Source: Trissonchulus latispiculum (Eukaryota; Nematoda; Enoplea; Enoplida; Ironidae). From it: a stretch of DNA of 64,000 bases. Location of the stretch: the NCBI GenBank assembly GCA_030248195.1, contig JASAND010026128.1, forward strand, positions 1-64,000, written 5' to 3'. Positions 9,887 through 21,150 of this stretch are shown in pieces. The translations under genes and the position numbers were made by a program. Positions within the stretch are counted from its first letter, which is position 1; every line of letters starts with the position of its first letter. The notes under the pieces were generated by a model. It did not search any database. It was not told the DNA's origin and worked only from the letters and a program-made list of their open reading frames with translations.

Positions 9887-11562
9887 GTGGTCGGGGGGGT
9901 GTCTCCCCCAACACTAGTCCGGGGGATCAATTCCAGGTATTGGGAGGGGGACCCCCAAGCAGCCCGATTAGGTTATGTCCCAGATATCCCCCAACATTTG
10001 TGGGCGGGGCAAAGTTCAAAATCAAAACCAGTTACTGATAAAGGGTCAGGCGGGAGAGGGGTCCCTCCCTCCCGAATACCTCCTCCCCCTCCCAAAAATT
10101 TGCGTCGGACCCAGTCTCAGTCGGGGGCAACTATGTCTGCTGCTCCGTCTACTTCTCAGGAGCTTCCGTACGCAAATCATTTGAAGAAAAATTTTGGGGG
10201 GGCCTGTCACCCGGTCTCAAACTGAGGCTTCCGCCCCCAGGTTTCGCAGTCTGCTGGGCCCCAACCTTTCACGTCTCAGTCAGGGGGACCCCAGGTCCTC
10301 CAAAATTCGGAACCTCCTGAAATTTATGTTTCTGGTGCAGAAACTACTGTGAAATCGTTGTCTGGGGGGCCAGAATTGCTGCAATCCTCAGACTCACAAG
10401 AGGAGGAACATGGCCCAGCTGCGAATCCTCAGTGTAACATGTTTGACGATTCAGTGGAAATTGAAGAGGAGGACCAACATGAAGAACGTATTTTGACCGC
10501 CATGCAATCTTATTTGGATAAAAGGTTAGAAGATCTGGGACTTTCGTCAATGTCAGTTTCTGAGGTTTTGGGCGAGAGAAATTTGGGGGGGGGCCCGCTC
10601 AAACGGGTGAAAATAATTTTGAATCCTCCCCAAATCAAAACGATGGCAATGATTTAATTTTGTTGACAAATTCTGAGCCCCCTACGGCTTCTGGTGGTTC
10701 TGCAGCTTCTGTCCCTCCCCACAATTCAGGTGGTTCCGGTGGGGGGGGGCGCAGTCAAGTCCCAATGTGTGCAGTTCGGGAGGGGAGGCCCCTACTTCTA
10801 CCTCCGCCGGTAATTTTGTGAATCCAGATTTGGGTCAGTATTCGTATTCACAGCCAAATTCTGTGCCGGGGTTTTATCAGGGTCACTGTCAGGCGAATCT
10901 CCCCCAAAATCAGTCGGGACAATCTAGGTTGGGGTCCCAAGTTTGGCAAATCCAAATCAGAGGGGCTCCCCCAATTTAGTTCAAAATGGAGGGCATACGT
11001 GGCACCCAACGTCTGGTCAGTGTTCTCAGGGTACGTATCGGCGTAGTCCTCAGCCTACTCAAACTCATTCGACTACGAATTCCCAAATTCCCCCCAACCT
11101 CAAGCTTTCTCGCTACAGTATAGTCAATATCAGACTCCTTCCCATCCCCCTCAGTATACGTACGTACCGCAAAATTCTCAATTTTTGCCGCCCTCGGCAC
11201 AGCAGTTTTATTGTGTTTTCGATGCTTACGGAAATCCAATATACGTGTATAACTCTCCGCAACCAGGACCATTTGGGGAGGCATCCCCCGCCCAACAAGC
11301 GTCTAATATGTACGTACCACCTGCGGGCACTCCGGACGCTGGCTCTGGGGCTCAGAATCAGCATCAGACGGTGGGGGTCACCCCTCCGGGGAGAATATTT
11401 CGGATTTTGTGCTGGGAAACTCGCAGACAGCTTTAGATGCTCCGCCTCCGCTAAATTCGGTGGGCGCCTCCCCGGGTCTTTCTGGGTCTCAACCAGTGAA
11501 GAAGGGGTTGCCTCCCCTAAAAAGGAGCAGGCGACGCCGGTTCGGCATCCAACTCCGGCGAC
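9887..11562 (+). pseudogene. 5' coding part of the large gypsy element, many frame breaks
   Basis: A low-complexity Gly/Pro/Ser/Gln-rich coding-like stretch that jumps between frames at runs of G (for example 10,194-10,202, 10,585-10,592, 10,741-10,750). Readable pieces include an acidic, Glu-rich segment at 10,349-10,657 and a Pro/Gln/Tyr-rich segment at 10,943-11,300. The frame jumps coincide with homopolymers, so either decay by slippage or assembly errors could explain them. I see no known domain. It probably corresponds to a matrix-like or leader region before gag. Confidence 0.5.
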
Positions 11563-12762
11563 TATGGAGGCCACAGATGCTTCCGTTTCGGGCCATGATC
11601 CAAGCTTGTTTCGAGCGTATATTGAAATTCTCCGGGACGCTCCTAGATTTGCTCCGGAATGCGTGTATGTTGAGGACTGGGTACCACAATTTGAATCTGC
11701 GGTGGCAACCTATCAAATTCCCCAAGAGCCGTGGGCAAGGCTTTTGTATAGCGAATTGGCAGGAAAAGCCCAAATTTATGCTTCTAGGGCGGGTCTTTCT
11801 ATGATTGATTCCTACGAAAATACCTTGAAACTTTTGAAGACTCAATTTCCCAAGCCTCAACTTTCATATCAGCAGAAATATACAGCATTCGCCAATCGCT
11901 TCCAACGTCCCGGGGAACATATACGTAAGTATATTTCGGAATTGCAGGCGTTTGCACTTGATATTTGGAAAGATCCGGCCGATCGGGAAAAGCACTGTGT
12001 CCAACAGGTCTATGCCGGGGCGGTCGATAAATATGCGGAGTCGCTTGTTCCACTGGGGGCTCAGGGTGAACCTACCATGGAGGATATTTTACGAGTTATT
12101 GATAAGCTCGATGCTCGTATACCTCGAACTGCACCGGGGGATGCCCTCTCCTACGACCCTCCGGTGTATCACATTGCGAGTGCAGAGAAAGCGGGGCGGA
12201 TGGGGACCCTCTTAACTCACTGGATCAAATTCGAAAAGAATTTCAGGAATTGAAGGCCCTCTGGGACAACGGAGGAGATCAGAGGCCTCGATTTGATGAT
12301 AGACGCAAGGAGAAGTGCGTCCATTGCGGCAGAAAAGGCCATGATCCTAATAATTGCTGGGATAAATATCCAAATATGGCCCCAGCAGGTTGGAAGGTTC
12401 GACCCCTTCCTAGGGAGCAAGTGGCTGGAGTCACTCAATACGTACCGGTTTATCCTCAGTTTGCTCCTCAGCCACAATTTTATCCAGCTTATCAAGCCCC
12501 AGCCCCTTTAGCTTTACCCGCTCCACCTCCTTCGACCTCTTCAGGATATTCTCAATGGGAAATGGCAACTTCACAAGGTAATGTACAGCCGTCTCCCTCC
12601 TTTGTCGCTGCTCCAAACTTACCTCAGCCAATCATTCCATCTCAGGCACCGTCTGTTCGGGGGATAGCGACTCAGTCATTGGTTCCTCCATTGTCAAATC
12701 ATTTTGTCCGGGCCTCTGATCAAGTGCCTCCAAATTCCCAGGGGGAACATCCCATCGGGTAG
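11563..12762 (+). pseudogene. Gag of the large gypsy element (capsid and zinc knuckle)
   Basis: From the Met of MEATDAS the frame runs to 12,253. It covers a helical capsid-like region with W-V-P-Q-F-E near residue 36 and a long basic, helix-rich middle. A frame change at about 12,250 leads into a segment with a canonical knuckle C-VH-C-GRKG-H-DPNN-C at 12,317-12,358, followed by a Pro/Gln/Tyr-rich tail to 12,762. Gag normally packages RNA in virus-like particles in the cytoplasm. The frame break would separate capsid from nucleocapsid unless corrected by frameshifting. The 5,940-6,794 fragment is a second copy of its 5' half. Confidence 0.8.
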
Positions 12763-12996
12763 GACAGCCTCAGGACACTGCGAATCCACATCGTGAGGGT
12801 TATATCGAATCTGATCTGCATATACCTGAACCTCAGGTTTTTGGGATAAATTCACCCGAGACCTGACTCCGGATCGTATTGTTCCGGCTTTTTCCATGAT
12901 TCAGACGAATTTTTCCACCTTGTCTTCTATCCACCAACATACGTATAACCATATGAAAAAGTTTACGGATACGTTGAAAAAGCAAATTTTTGGTTT
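12763..12996 (+). other. Gag-protease junction, frame unclear
   Basis: Coding-like in pieces but without one open frame. It links the gag tail to the protease ORF. Confidence 0.35.
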
Positions 12997-14610
12997 GTGT
13001 GGATATATAGCCGATTTGTATATATAGCCGAGCCAGATAAGATGGAGAGAGAAGATATTCTAACTTGCGAGGTAGTTGTGCCTGATTCGCAGTGTCCTGA
13101 CGAATTTTCTCCCGTGGAGGATTCTGACCCCTCCACCTTTTACTTTCTCTGGACTCTGACCTTTCGCCATCGGCTGTGGCGTTGTTGGGGCAGAATGCGG
13201 GACCCGCACAGTCTCAACCGCAGGGTGCAGGGGTTGACCCTACCTCTGTGCAAGAGGCATGTGGGGGCACGTCTGGGTGTGCGGCCGATCCACCATCCAG
13301 ACCTGTCCGGGGGGGGGGGGGTAGGGTTTCCAGAAAAACCTTTGCACTCCTTAGTGGTTGTCCCAAATTCTGTTTCTGACTTGCAATCTGAGGCAGTCTT
13401 GGCTGCTGGGGATAACACCCCCGCAGTCATGATTTGCATCAAAGGGCAATATCTTATGGCAATTGTAGATTCAGGTGCCTCTATTTCTATTATCAGTCAA
13501 GGAGGCCTAGATCAACTTTTGAGAGCGGGAGCAGACATAGTTGTTCAGTTTCCGGATGCCATTAGGGCTCAAACTTCTGGTGATACACTGCTACGTATTG
13601 AAGGCAAAGTTTATATTCCTTTTGAAGTGGGTGGAATTCAATTTGGGTGGCAGTTTCATCTCGCTCCCCAATTTTATCGCGATATTTTGTTGGGAACTGA
13701 CTTTTTGAAAGCCTATAATTGGGATATTATTTTGTCTCAAAATCGAATTGATATGAATGGTCTAAGGCTTAAAATGTTGACTCCTGAAGAAATTCGCGCG
13801 GAGTGGGATTTGGGAACCGCAATGACTTTCGCGGTGGTTTTGGCTATAGACGTGATGGTCCCTCCCTCTTCGGAGAAGTGGGCGAAGGCTCGCGTCTCCC
13901 CCACCCTCTCTGACCCTTTATGCTTTTTTGAGCCCTTCGACTCTTTTATTGATGATAATAAAGTTCTTCCTTATGCGGGGGTAGTGGAAGTACAGGATCA
14001 TTTTTTCGAGTTTTTGTTGGTTAATCCCACAAATTCTCCCATCTCAATTTCACGATCTACTGTGGTGGGGTCGGTGGCCCCCACTCAAGATTATGCTTCT
14101 GATATTTCAAACTTTTCAAAAGCTTTGGTTGTCTCTCAAGCTCGTGTCTCTCAGGACCCTTACATCAATGATATGGTTTTCGCGGTCGACGATAATTTGA
14201 GTAACCCTCCCTCCTATGTAGCCTCATCTTTTGCGTATAAATTGGCAACTGATTCAGCTTTTGAAGACGATAGTGTTTTTTCTCTTGCCTTTTGGCCAAT
14301 GGAGGATCTACCTCAAAAAGAGGGGGTAGCCCTGTGTCTACCCCAAAAAGAGGGGGTAAGTGCAGCAGAAAGTCCTCTGGCTGAGATTCTTCCGATAGAC
14401 TTTTGTGATGACCAAGACGAACTTCCAGAGGTAAAATCCGCCCAAAAAGGGGTCACACCTCCACCTGAACCTCCCGACCCCTCCCCCTTCGTGAGTGATT
14501 CGAGCTTGAGAAATATCGGGGAGAAAGTTTGGAAATCATGTCTTTTACAGGGGCAGGACCTCTCTCCTATTGAGAAGGCCATAGTTTGGGTATACCTCTT
14601 GTTTGTGTGA
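12997..14610 (+). CDS. Gypsy protease-containing polyprotein segment
   Basis: 537 codons open. The retropepsin signature is MAIVDSGASISIIS (around residue 150), followed by a flap-type region and the D-I-L-L-G-T-D-F motif that closes the fold. Downstream is an acidic, low-complexity linker with two copies of the short phrase LPQKEGV. A run of ten Gs near 13,311-13,320 lies before the protease. The protease looks intact at the motif level. The segment ends before RT, which is in another frame. Confidence 0.8.
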   Translation: MWIYSRFVYIAEPDKMEREDILTCEVVVPDSQCPDEFSPVEDSDPSTFYFLWTLTFRHRLWRCWGRMRDPHSLNRRVQGLTLPLCKRHVGARLGVRPIHHPDLSGGGGVGFPEKPLHSLVVVPNSVSDLQSEAVLAAGDNTPAVMICIKGQYLMAIVDSGASISIISQGGLDQLLRAGADIVVQFPDAIRAQTSGDTLLRIEGKVYIPFEVGGIQFGWQFHLAPQFYRDILLGTDFLKAYNWDIILSQNRIDMNGLRLKMLTPEEIRAEWDLGTAMTFAVVLAIDVMVPPSSEKWAKARVSPTLSDPLCFFEPFDSFIDDNKVLPYAGVVEVQDHFFEFLLVNPTNSPISISRSTVVGSVAPTQDYASDISNFSKALVVSQARVSQDPYINDMVFAVDDNLSNPPSYVASSFAYKLATDSAFEDDSVFSLAFWPMEDLPQKEGVALCLPQKEGVSAAESPLAEILPIDFCDDQDELPEVKSAQKGVTPPPEPPDPSPFVSDSSLRNIGEKVWKSCLLQGQDLSPIEKAIVWVYLLFV

Positions 14611-14957
14611 CATTTTCTGACGAAGTTAAAGTTTGGGTGGAGTCTCAGCCGGTTTTTTGGCTACGGGAGGAGTCAGAAATCCTTTTGGCTCCTCCCTCTC
14701 CTAAACTTGGTCTCGTATGGGAGAAAGGGTGGCCACAGGAGGTGAAGGGATTCGACCCCGCCCTCCTGGAGTCTCCTTCTTTTTCTTCAGTGGCTCAGCT
14801 TGTGCCCGGGTCTGACCAGGCCGGCTCGGCAACTGAACCTTCCCTGCGGGAACATCCCGAACTTATTCTCCCGAACTTATGTCAACCCGAACTTGCCATC
14901 CCGAACTTATCTACCCCCGATCTTTTGCCCGCTGACCAAACGTTTCTTACATCTTAA
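14586..14957 (+). pseudogene. Protease-RT linker with reversed 'PEL/PNL' repeats
   Basis: Overlaps the protease ORF end in another frame. After a V-x-F-S-D-E-V motif comes a stretch in which 'PEL' or 'PNL' recurs every 7-8 residues (14,855-14,925). This comes from the DNA word CCCGAACTT repeated in tandem. The same word, in the opposite orientation, builds the repeat at 19,540-19,740. No enzyme domain is seen. Confidence 0.45.
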
Positions 14958-16403
14958 GTGGGTCCGTCCCAATTTTTGGCTGATGAGTGGAAGCATTACT
15001 ATCTAACGGTGTCAATCCATCCGGGTGAGCATGGGTATATACGTATTCCTTGGTCTGCTCTTTTTACGGGCCAAATTTCAAAAAATACGTATATACGTAC
15101 ACAATCGGATAGCCTGCTGGCAGGTTCTGTCTCGGGGGGCTCCACTGTGCCTCTATCGGATCTACAGGTACGTGCTCTTTTGAACAGCAAGATACAATTT
15201 CACAACTGCTGCTTGACGCGTCGTAACCAGCGACGGTTACGTCTCATGATTTTGAATTTTCCCCAAATTTGGGATGCGGCTGGGGGCTTTGGTAAGACGG
15301 ACATTGACTATCACTATATTGAAATAGAGCCTGGGAAACGCCCTATAAAAGCTCGGTCGTATAAGGTAAACCCGGTGCAAAAGAAAATCATTGACGAAAA
15401 TCTAGCGGCCTGGTTGGAACAGTGGTTGATTCAACCCTCGCGTAGCCCATGGGCCTCCCCTATTATTTTGGTCGCAAAGAAAGACGGGGATTGGAGGTTA
15501 TGTGTAGACTATCGAAAACTCAATGCAGTCGCAAAAAAGGACTGCTACCCCATTCCCTACATTACGGGCATCTTTGAAAGTATTTTGGGACATTCGATTT
15601 TTTCTAAACTAGATCTTGCGTCGGGTTTTTACCAAATTCCCATTTATCCCCCAGATCGAGAAAAAACAGCTTTTATCACTCATTCTGGGCTCCATGAATT
15701 CAAAGTTATGCCTTTTGGACTTTGCAATGCCCCCAGCACCTTCCAACGTATTATTGACAGAATTATGCAGGGCTTCATAGTTTATATTGACGATGTCCTT
15801 GTTACCAGTGCTACCCAGTTGGATCATCTGAAGCGACTTTTGGATATTTTCTTACGCTGTTCAAGGGAGCACGTACTTCTGAAACTTTCGAAATGTGAGT
15901 TTGGGCGGTCTGAAATGGCTTTTTTGGGCCATATTTTATCTGCATTTGGAATTTCTACGGACCCTGAGAAAGTTCGGGTGGTGAAACGTTTTCCGGTTCC
16001 CAAGTCTGTGAAAGACATGCAAAGTTTTTTGGGTTTAGCCGGGTCCTATCGCAGATTTGTCCCAAATTTTTCGAAAATTGCGAGTCCGATTATTACTGAC
16101 CTTCTGAAAAAAGATCGTGAATTGATTTGGGACCAGGCCTGCCAGCTTGCTTTTGAAACGCTTAAGGAGAAACTTACCACGGCACCAGTTCTCATGCATC
16201 CAGATTTTGCTACTTTTACCTTGGCAACTGAAGCTAGCCATTACGGTATAGAAGCTGTTCTCCAACAGTACGATGTCAATCAGAAGCTCCATCCTATTGC
16301 GTATGCGGCCCGTGCACTTACTCCAGCCGAGAAAAATTACATTACAACGGAATTGGAGGGTTTGGCCATATTTTTTGGGTTTCTTATTTCCAACATTATT
16401 TAA
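14958..16403 (+). pseudogene. Reverse transcriptase-RNase H of the large gypsy element
   Basis: Complete RT motifs in order: KKDGDWRLCVDYRKLN, FSKLDLASGFYQI, a PFGLCNAPSTFQ box, the catalytic VYIDDVLVTS, FLGHILSAFGI and the thumb-connection motif FLGLAGSYRRF. RNase H begins at FTLATEAS, where family members usually have T-D-A-S. The first catalytic Asp therefore appears to be Glu here. The frame is lost at about 16,380-16,403 inside RNase H and continues in another frame, so the enzyme is broken. Confidence 0.9.
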
Positions 16404-16830
16404 TTTTGCAACATTTTAATTTTGATGTAATTACTGACCATCAAGCTTTGGAATATATGTTTAGTGGCGAACCAAAGTCCAAAGCTGCAGCGGGACGTAT
16501 TGCCCGGTGGGTGTCTTTCCTACGTGGGTTTAAATTTCTGGTCATTCATCGCCCTGGAGTTTACCAACGGGGCCCCTGATGCATTGTCTCGTAATCCACC
16601 GCCTTGGGAGGAGGCGGGGTCTTTTGCAGATCATCCCCGAATTCCAGATATTCTTGTGGGGGCTATTTTGGAGGATGTCTTCGAGCAAGAAGCTCCCGAA
16701 GAGGAGTCGGGTGCACCCCGACCCACCGCTGCAGCTATGGCCGTTTGGAAAGAAGCTTTGCAAAACGATCCTTTTACAAAAGCGGTCATTGAGTTTTTTG
16801 GAAAAGAAACAGTTTACTCCCGATGCTAAT
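16404..16830 (+). pseudogene. RNase H C-terminus and pol spacer, frameshifted
   Basis: Reading across frames gives the RNase H 'TDHQALEYM' box just after 16,434, a 'VIHRPG' motif near 16,545 and then 'NGAPDALSR', a variant of the N-x-x-A-D-A-L-S-R signature that ends gypsy RNase H domains. An acidic spacer leads to integrase. Confidence 0.75.
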
Positions 16831-18010
16831 TTTGCAACATTTTTACGTAAACATTCAAGCGAGTTTTTCTTGGAGGGTGGTGTCCTATACCGACTTGGCA
16901 AGTCAGATAAGCGTCAAGAACCACCGAAATTGATAGTTGTACCTGAGGACTGTTGTATGTATGTACTAGATGAATGTCATAAGGATCTGTTGGGTGGATG
17001 TCATAATGGAAGGTCGAAAATGTATGGATTTTTAAGTTTAAAATACCATTGGCCCACCATGAGCAAAGACATCGGCTCTTACATTGCCCGATGCCGGATG
17101 TGTGCGGCTTGCAACCCGGGTCCTTCCAAACCTCAAACCTATTTGAAAGCTTTTGCCCCGGTTGAAGCTCCCTTCGAGCGGTTGAGCATGGATGCGATGC
17201 ATGCTCCTCCCTCGAAGGCCGGGAATTGTAGAGTGTTGGCGGTGGTTGATTTTTTCTCACGTTGGGGTTGGGCATTTGCCCAACGAACAGACCCTTACTA
17301 ATGCAAGAATTTTCACTGAGCGTATAATAGCTGTGCATGGGGTTCCCCGGGAAGTTTTGACAGACAGGGGCACCCCCTTTTGTTCCCTTCTTATGGAAGA
17401 GCTTTGCAAACTAACGGGTACGACAAAAGTACGTACTACAGCTTATCACCCTGAGTCTAATGGGGCTTGTGAAAGGCTCAATGGTACTTTGAAACGAATG
17501 CTCTGAAAATGTATTATGGCTTATGAGAAAGATTGGGATTAGCTCCTCCCTTGGGTTCTGTTCGCATATCGGACAGTCCCGCATGCTTCGACCGGGGAAT
17601 CTCCATATTATGTTTTGTTTGGTCGTGACCCTCGGCTTTTTTCTGACAATTTCCTCACAACACCTATTCCTCGAATTCGTGATTTTTTGCCATTATACGT
17701 AGATGAACTTCGTAGTCGCATGCGTTATATTCGCAAAATTTTGAACGATCACTTGGCTCAAGTTCAGAAAAAAACGCAAGGCTAAGTACGATTCGAAAGT
17801 AAAACCTATTGAGTATAAGGAGGGCATGATGGTTTGGAAGCAAGCAAACATCCCTAAGGGGGCAAGCCGTAAATATTTACCGGCTTTCGAAGGGCCTTTT
17901 CGAGTTCTTAAAGTGATATCCCCCACAAATTGTCAAATTCGGTCAACTCTCAAGAGCGACGCCCCCCTGAAACAGTTCACGTAACTAGACTAAAGTCTTT
18001 CCTCACAGAA
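16831..18010 (+). pseudogene. Integrase of the large gypsy element, broken frames
   Basis: The zinc-binding HHCC domain is visible (two His in ECHKDLLGGCH, then C-RM-C). The catalytic core follows with Asp in LSMDAMH, Asp in LTDRGTPF and Glu in ACERLNGTLKR, so the DDE triad is present across two frames with a break near 17,301. The C-terminal part includes SPYYVLFGRDPR near 17,608 and the GMMVWK box near 17,823, again with frame changes. The end of pol is near 18,010. Integrase inserts the cDNA in the nucleus. This copy cannot be translated intact. Confidence 0.85.
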
Positions 18011-19033
18011 TTGCTCCCCGACCAATGGTATTGTGTATTGTTTTGTCGTGTTTTTGCCTCTAACTGTAGCACGTATGAACTTTAAATAACTGGTCTCAAT
18101 AATTCTCTTTTTTGCTCACTAACACTCATTCATTTGTTACTTTTGTTACTGTACACACGTATATGTTTGTGTTTATGTTTAGGTTTGCATTTGGGTTTTT
18201 CTGTCAGTGCTGTGACTTTTCTGTCTATTTCAGGGATTTCTTGGTTAGTTTTGCCACATATTTTAGGATTTTTGTTTATAACACACAGGTGTACGTATAT
18301 CAAACCATTTTGGAGGTGTAGACATTTTTTCCTTGTTTGACAAAATTTAGTTGCCACCTGTAAAACTTCGTTGAACGTATTATACGTATACGTGTAAAGA
18401 AACAAGCTCTCACCTATGCTTTTCTGATAAAATTTAAATTTGAAAACCTTTTTATGATGCAATTTCTTTTTACCCTCTTTCCTTGAATACAACTCTCTGT
18501 CTGAGGTGGCTATATTGTTCCATTCAGAATAAATGTTTTCTCTTTCTTTTTTCTCTCTTCACTTGGGTATTTTCGTAGCGCATATGTTTTGCTAGATTTC
18601 TGGGGTCTATTCCCTTCTAAAATCTACGGTTGCACTAGATTTAAATTTTACTTTCAAGTGTTTTTTCTCGACATTTATAAAACTTCCTTTCTTTTTTCCT
18701 CTTTTGGCGTTTTGTTATACGTATATAAGTTTTACATCACAGTTTCGGCGGCATTTGTTTACTGCACTTGATCGTTTTTTCATTGTTTGCACTTTTCTGT
18801 CTATTTCAGGAACCTTTTGGTCCTTCTTTTGGTATTTATCATGGGGTGCCTTTCCCATCAATGGGCCATCATTGGGATTCTTGATTCCTTGCCTTCATAC
18901 CTCAGGTTGTTTCTTTCCTTGCTGTAAAATCTTTACCATAGTGTTTTTGTGACTTTGCGACATGGTTTGAAAAGGTTTCTTTTTAGTTCGAGATGTCCAT
19001 TTTGATAAAATTTTCTTGTGATATAGACATTCT
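18011..19033 (+). other. Post-pol region, T-rich, no domain recognised
   Basis: Pyrimidine-rich sequence with many TACGTA/GTATAC words and only short ORFs. Two blocks share the phrase 'cttttctgtctatttcagg' (about 18,216 and 18,793), which looks like a 3' splice site on the plus strand. Spliced transcripts from the retroelement could use these. No protein family is seen. Confidence 0.35.
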
Positions 19034-20098
19034 TTGAATTTGGAAAATTTGCTTTTTCTAAAGTTCTTGTTTTCTCGATTTGCCATGTCACACAAATTTT
19101 CTAAAGCAGATAATCAGGCATCTCCGCGACCAGTTTTTACCTTACGTATGAATATTGCGGTAACGGGGGATAATTTGCGCGAGGTGGACCTCCAGCGGGG
19201 GCCTCGGCTTCACAGTCCCCTATTGATGAAGAATCAGATATGTGTGTTCAGTCTGAGTTATTTGACGGAAAAGCTATTCAGTATTGCTCGCGTGAATTTC
19301 TTGTCAAACATCTGTCTGACAAACCTCCTGCATTTTTTGCTTTTCGGGAGCAGTTTGATAAGGCTCAGTATGCTACGTATATTGCCAAATATCTCAGAAA
19401 ACAAATTTCCCCTCTTCTTTAGTTAAGGCTACTATTGTAGTTGCCTCGATCGTGCAACTGATTCGGTTCGTACCTTTGTGGGTTCGAGCAGCGGAAACAG
19501 CGGGGTTTATGACTTGGGATCTTGAGGGTATTTCTGCCCAGAAAAGTTCGGGGTCCGACCCAATAAGTTCGGGGTCCGATCCAATAAGTTCGGGGTAAGG
19601 CCCAATAAGTTCGGGGTCCGACCCAATAAGTTCGGGATCTGTCCGGAATAGTCGGGGTCATCCCAGATAAGGTCGGGGTCTTCCCAGAAAAGTTCGGGGT
19701 TTTCCCAGGAAAGTTCGGGCACACCTAGGAAAAGTTCGGGGGTTACCCCTTCAACTTCAGGTATGGCCAAGCAGCCACCGGCTACTGTGGCTGGGTTGCC
19801 TCAACCAGTTGTGGGGTTAGGGTCAATCCCCTATTAGCAACGTTCAAACTTCAGTGATACCTTTTGGCAACGCCTTCTTTCTGCGGAGACACGCGAGCAG
19901 TTGGATTTGGTTTCTTCACTGGGCTTGTCTGCTCAGGAACTTCAAGATCGCGTGGGTCATCCCCCTCCATTCTATGCATTTGAGGTTGCTTATCATACTA
20001 TCGGCATAGGGGATACCACAGTTCTTGCTCTGCTGCGGGTGCTTTTTCCGGAGGAATTCGCTCATTCTGTTATTCCTCGGGTAGAAACGCGCCTATGA
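19034..20098 (+). pseudogene. Possible extra ORFs 3' of pol
   Basis: Open pieces at 19,034-19,426 and 19,901-20,098 (65 residues) surround a tandem repeat. The pieces look coding-like (the second has balanced composition, 'LGLSAQELQDRVGH' near its start), but no known domain is seen. Some gypsy elements carry additional ORFs after pol, and this may be the remnant of one. Low confidence. Confidence 0.3.
19540..19740 (+). repeat. Degenerate ~20-bp tandem repeat (AAGTTCGGGGTC)
   Basis: About ten copies of a unit close to AAGTTCGGGGTCCGACCCAA. The plus strand reads as a Ser/Gly/Asp/Pro repeat and the minus strand as a Pro-Glu-Leu repeat. Related units occur at 25,530-25,690 (same orientation) and at 14,855-14,925 and 20,284-20,320 (opposite orientation). 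Confidence 0.85.
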
Positions 20099-21150
20099 TA
20101 GAATCTGATGCGACATTCTGGCCTACTCATAGTGAGCGTTGTTGCCAGTTGTTGTTGTTGTTGTAATTCCTCTCTATACTTTGTTCGGTATTTAATTTCT
20201 CTTTCTACTTAAAATTTATAATAGATTTTTGTTTGAAACTTCTTTTCCATTGATAAATTGTTTTCCATTGCAGTATAGTCTATCCCGAACTTATTTTGAA
20301 TCCTTCCCGAACTTTTTGCAAATTTTGAATTTTCCGAAGATTGTTTCTAAGCTTTGTTGAGAAGTTTTGATGTTTAGAAGATAGTGTCCAATTATCGTTT
20401 TTTCTTTTTTGTTATTTTTGTCAAATTGTTCGCTTAACTCTTCATATAATTTTTTTGCTAATCTGAGGGTTCTCTGGGGGTGGATTGTCTTGTTGACCTA
20501 AGACTGGGACACAAGTGCAATTCATCTCCCGGGTTCCCTCCCACGTTTATTGGGTTATACCAAATCTTGTCTAAACTTTTTTCATCATACATGTCGTCGG
20601 TGTGGGTTTCCGGAGGCTGTTGCCTAAGACTGGGTCGTCTCGGGGCACTCACACCGGCATGCCAGTGCTACAGTTAGGGGTTTCTACTTTGTATTGTGTT
20701 ATTTGAACTTCGTCTTTTGTTGTGTAGTTTTGTAGTTTGTCTTCCTGATTTTCTTATTCGTTGCTTACTTTAATTTTTCTTTTGTGTGTTTAGGTGATGC
20801 CTTGTCTTGTATCGTATCTGGGTTCTCCCGCCTTCTGCGCCAGGCCTGCCTCCATGGCAGATGTCGGTGAGGGTCCTTCTTGTCAGCTCCGGCGATCCAC
20901 CGATGGGATTTGCGCCCTTGTTTGAACTGCATTGCTGGATTAGCTTGTTTTCGCTACATTTTTGGACAGTTTGGGTGACTACTGGCCCTTGCCATCGACT
21001 ATGGCCAGCTAACTGTACGTCTGCGGCCCACTCTTTTGGCTCGTGTGTCTCATCTCATACAATTTCTTGTTGCTTGAAACAGTCTGTGGGACTTTTACTG
21101 CACGGCTTACCATCATATTATGCTCTGCCTACCTATATTCTAATTATTAT
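20099..21150 (+). other. 3' retrotransposon region, no clear gene
   Basis: The phrase 'cctaagactgggacaca' (about 20,499) and 'cctaagactgggtcgtc' (about 20,622) forms a short direct repeat. A 115-residue frame at 20,807-21,154 is Cys/Trp/Leu-rich but matches nothing I know. It ends inside the TTAA element and is probably not a gene. Confidence 0.35.
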
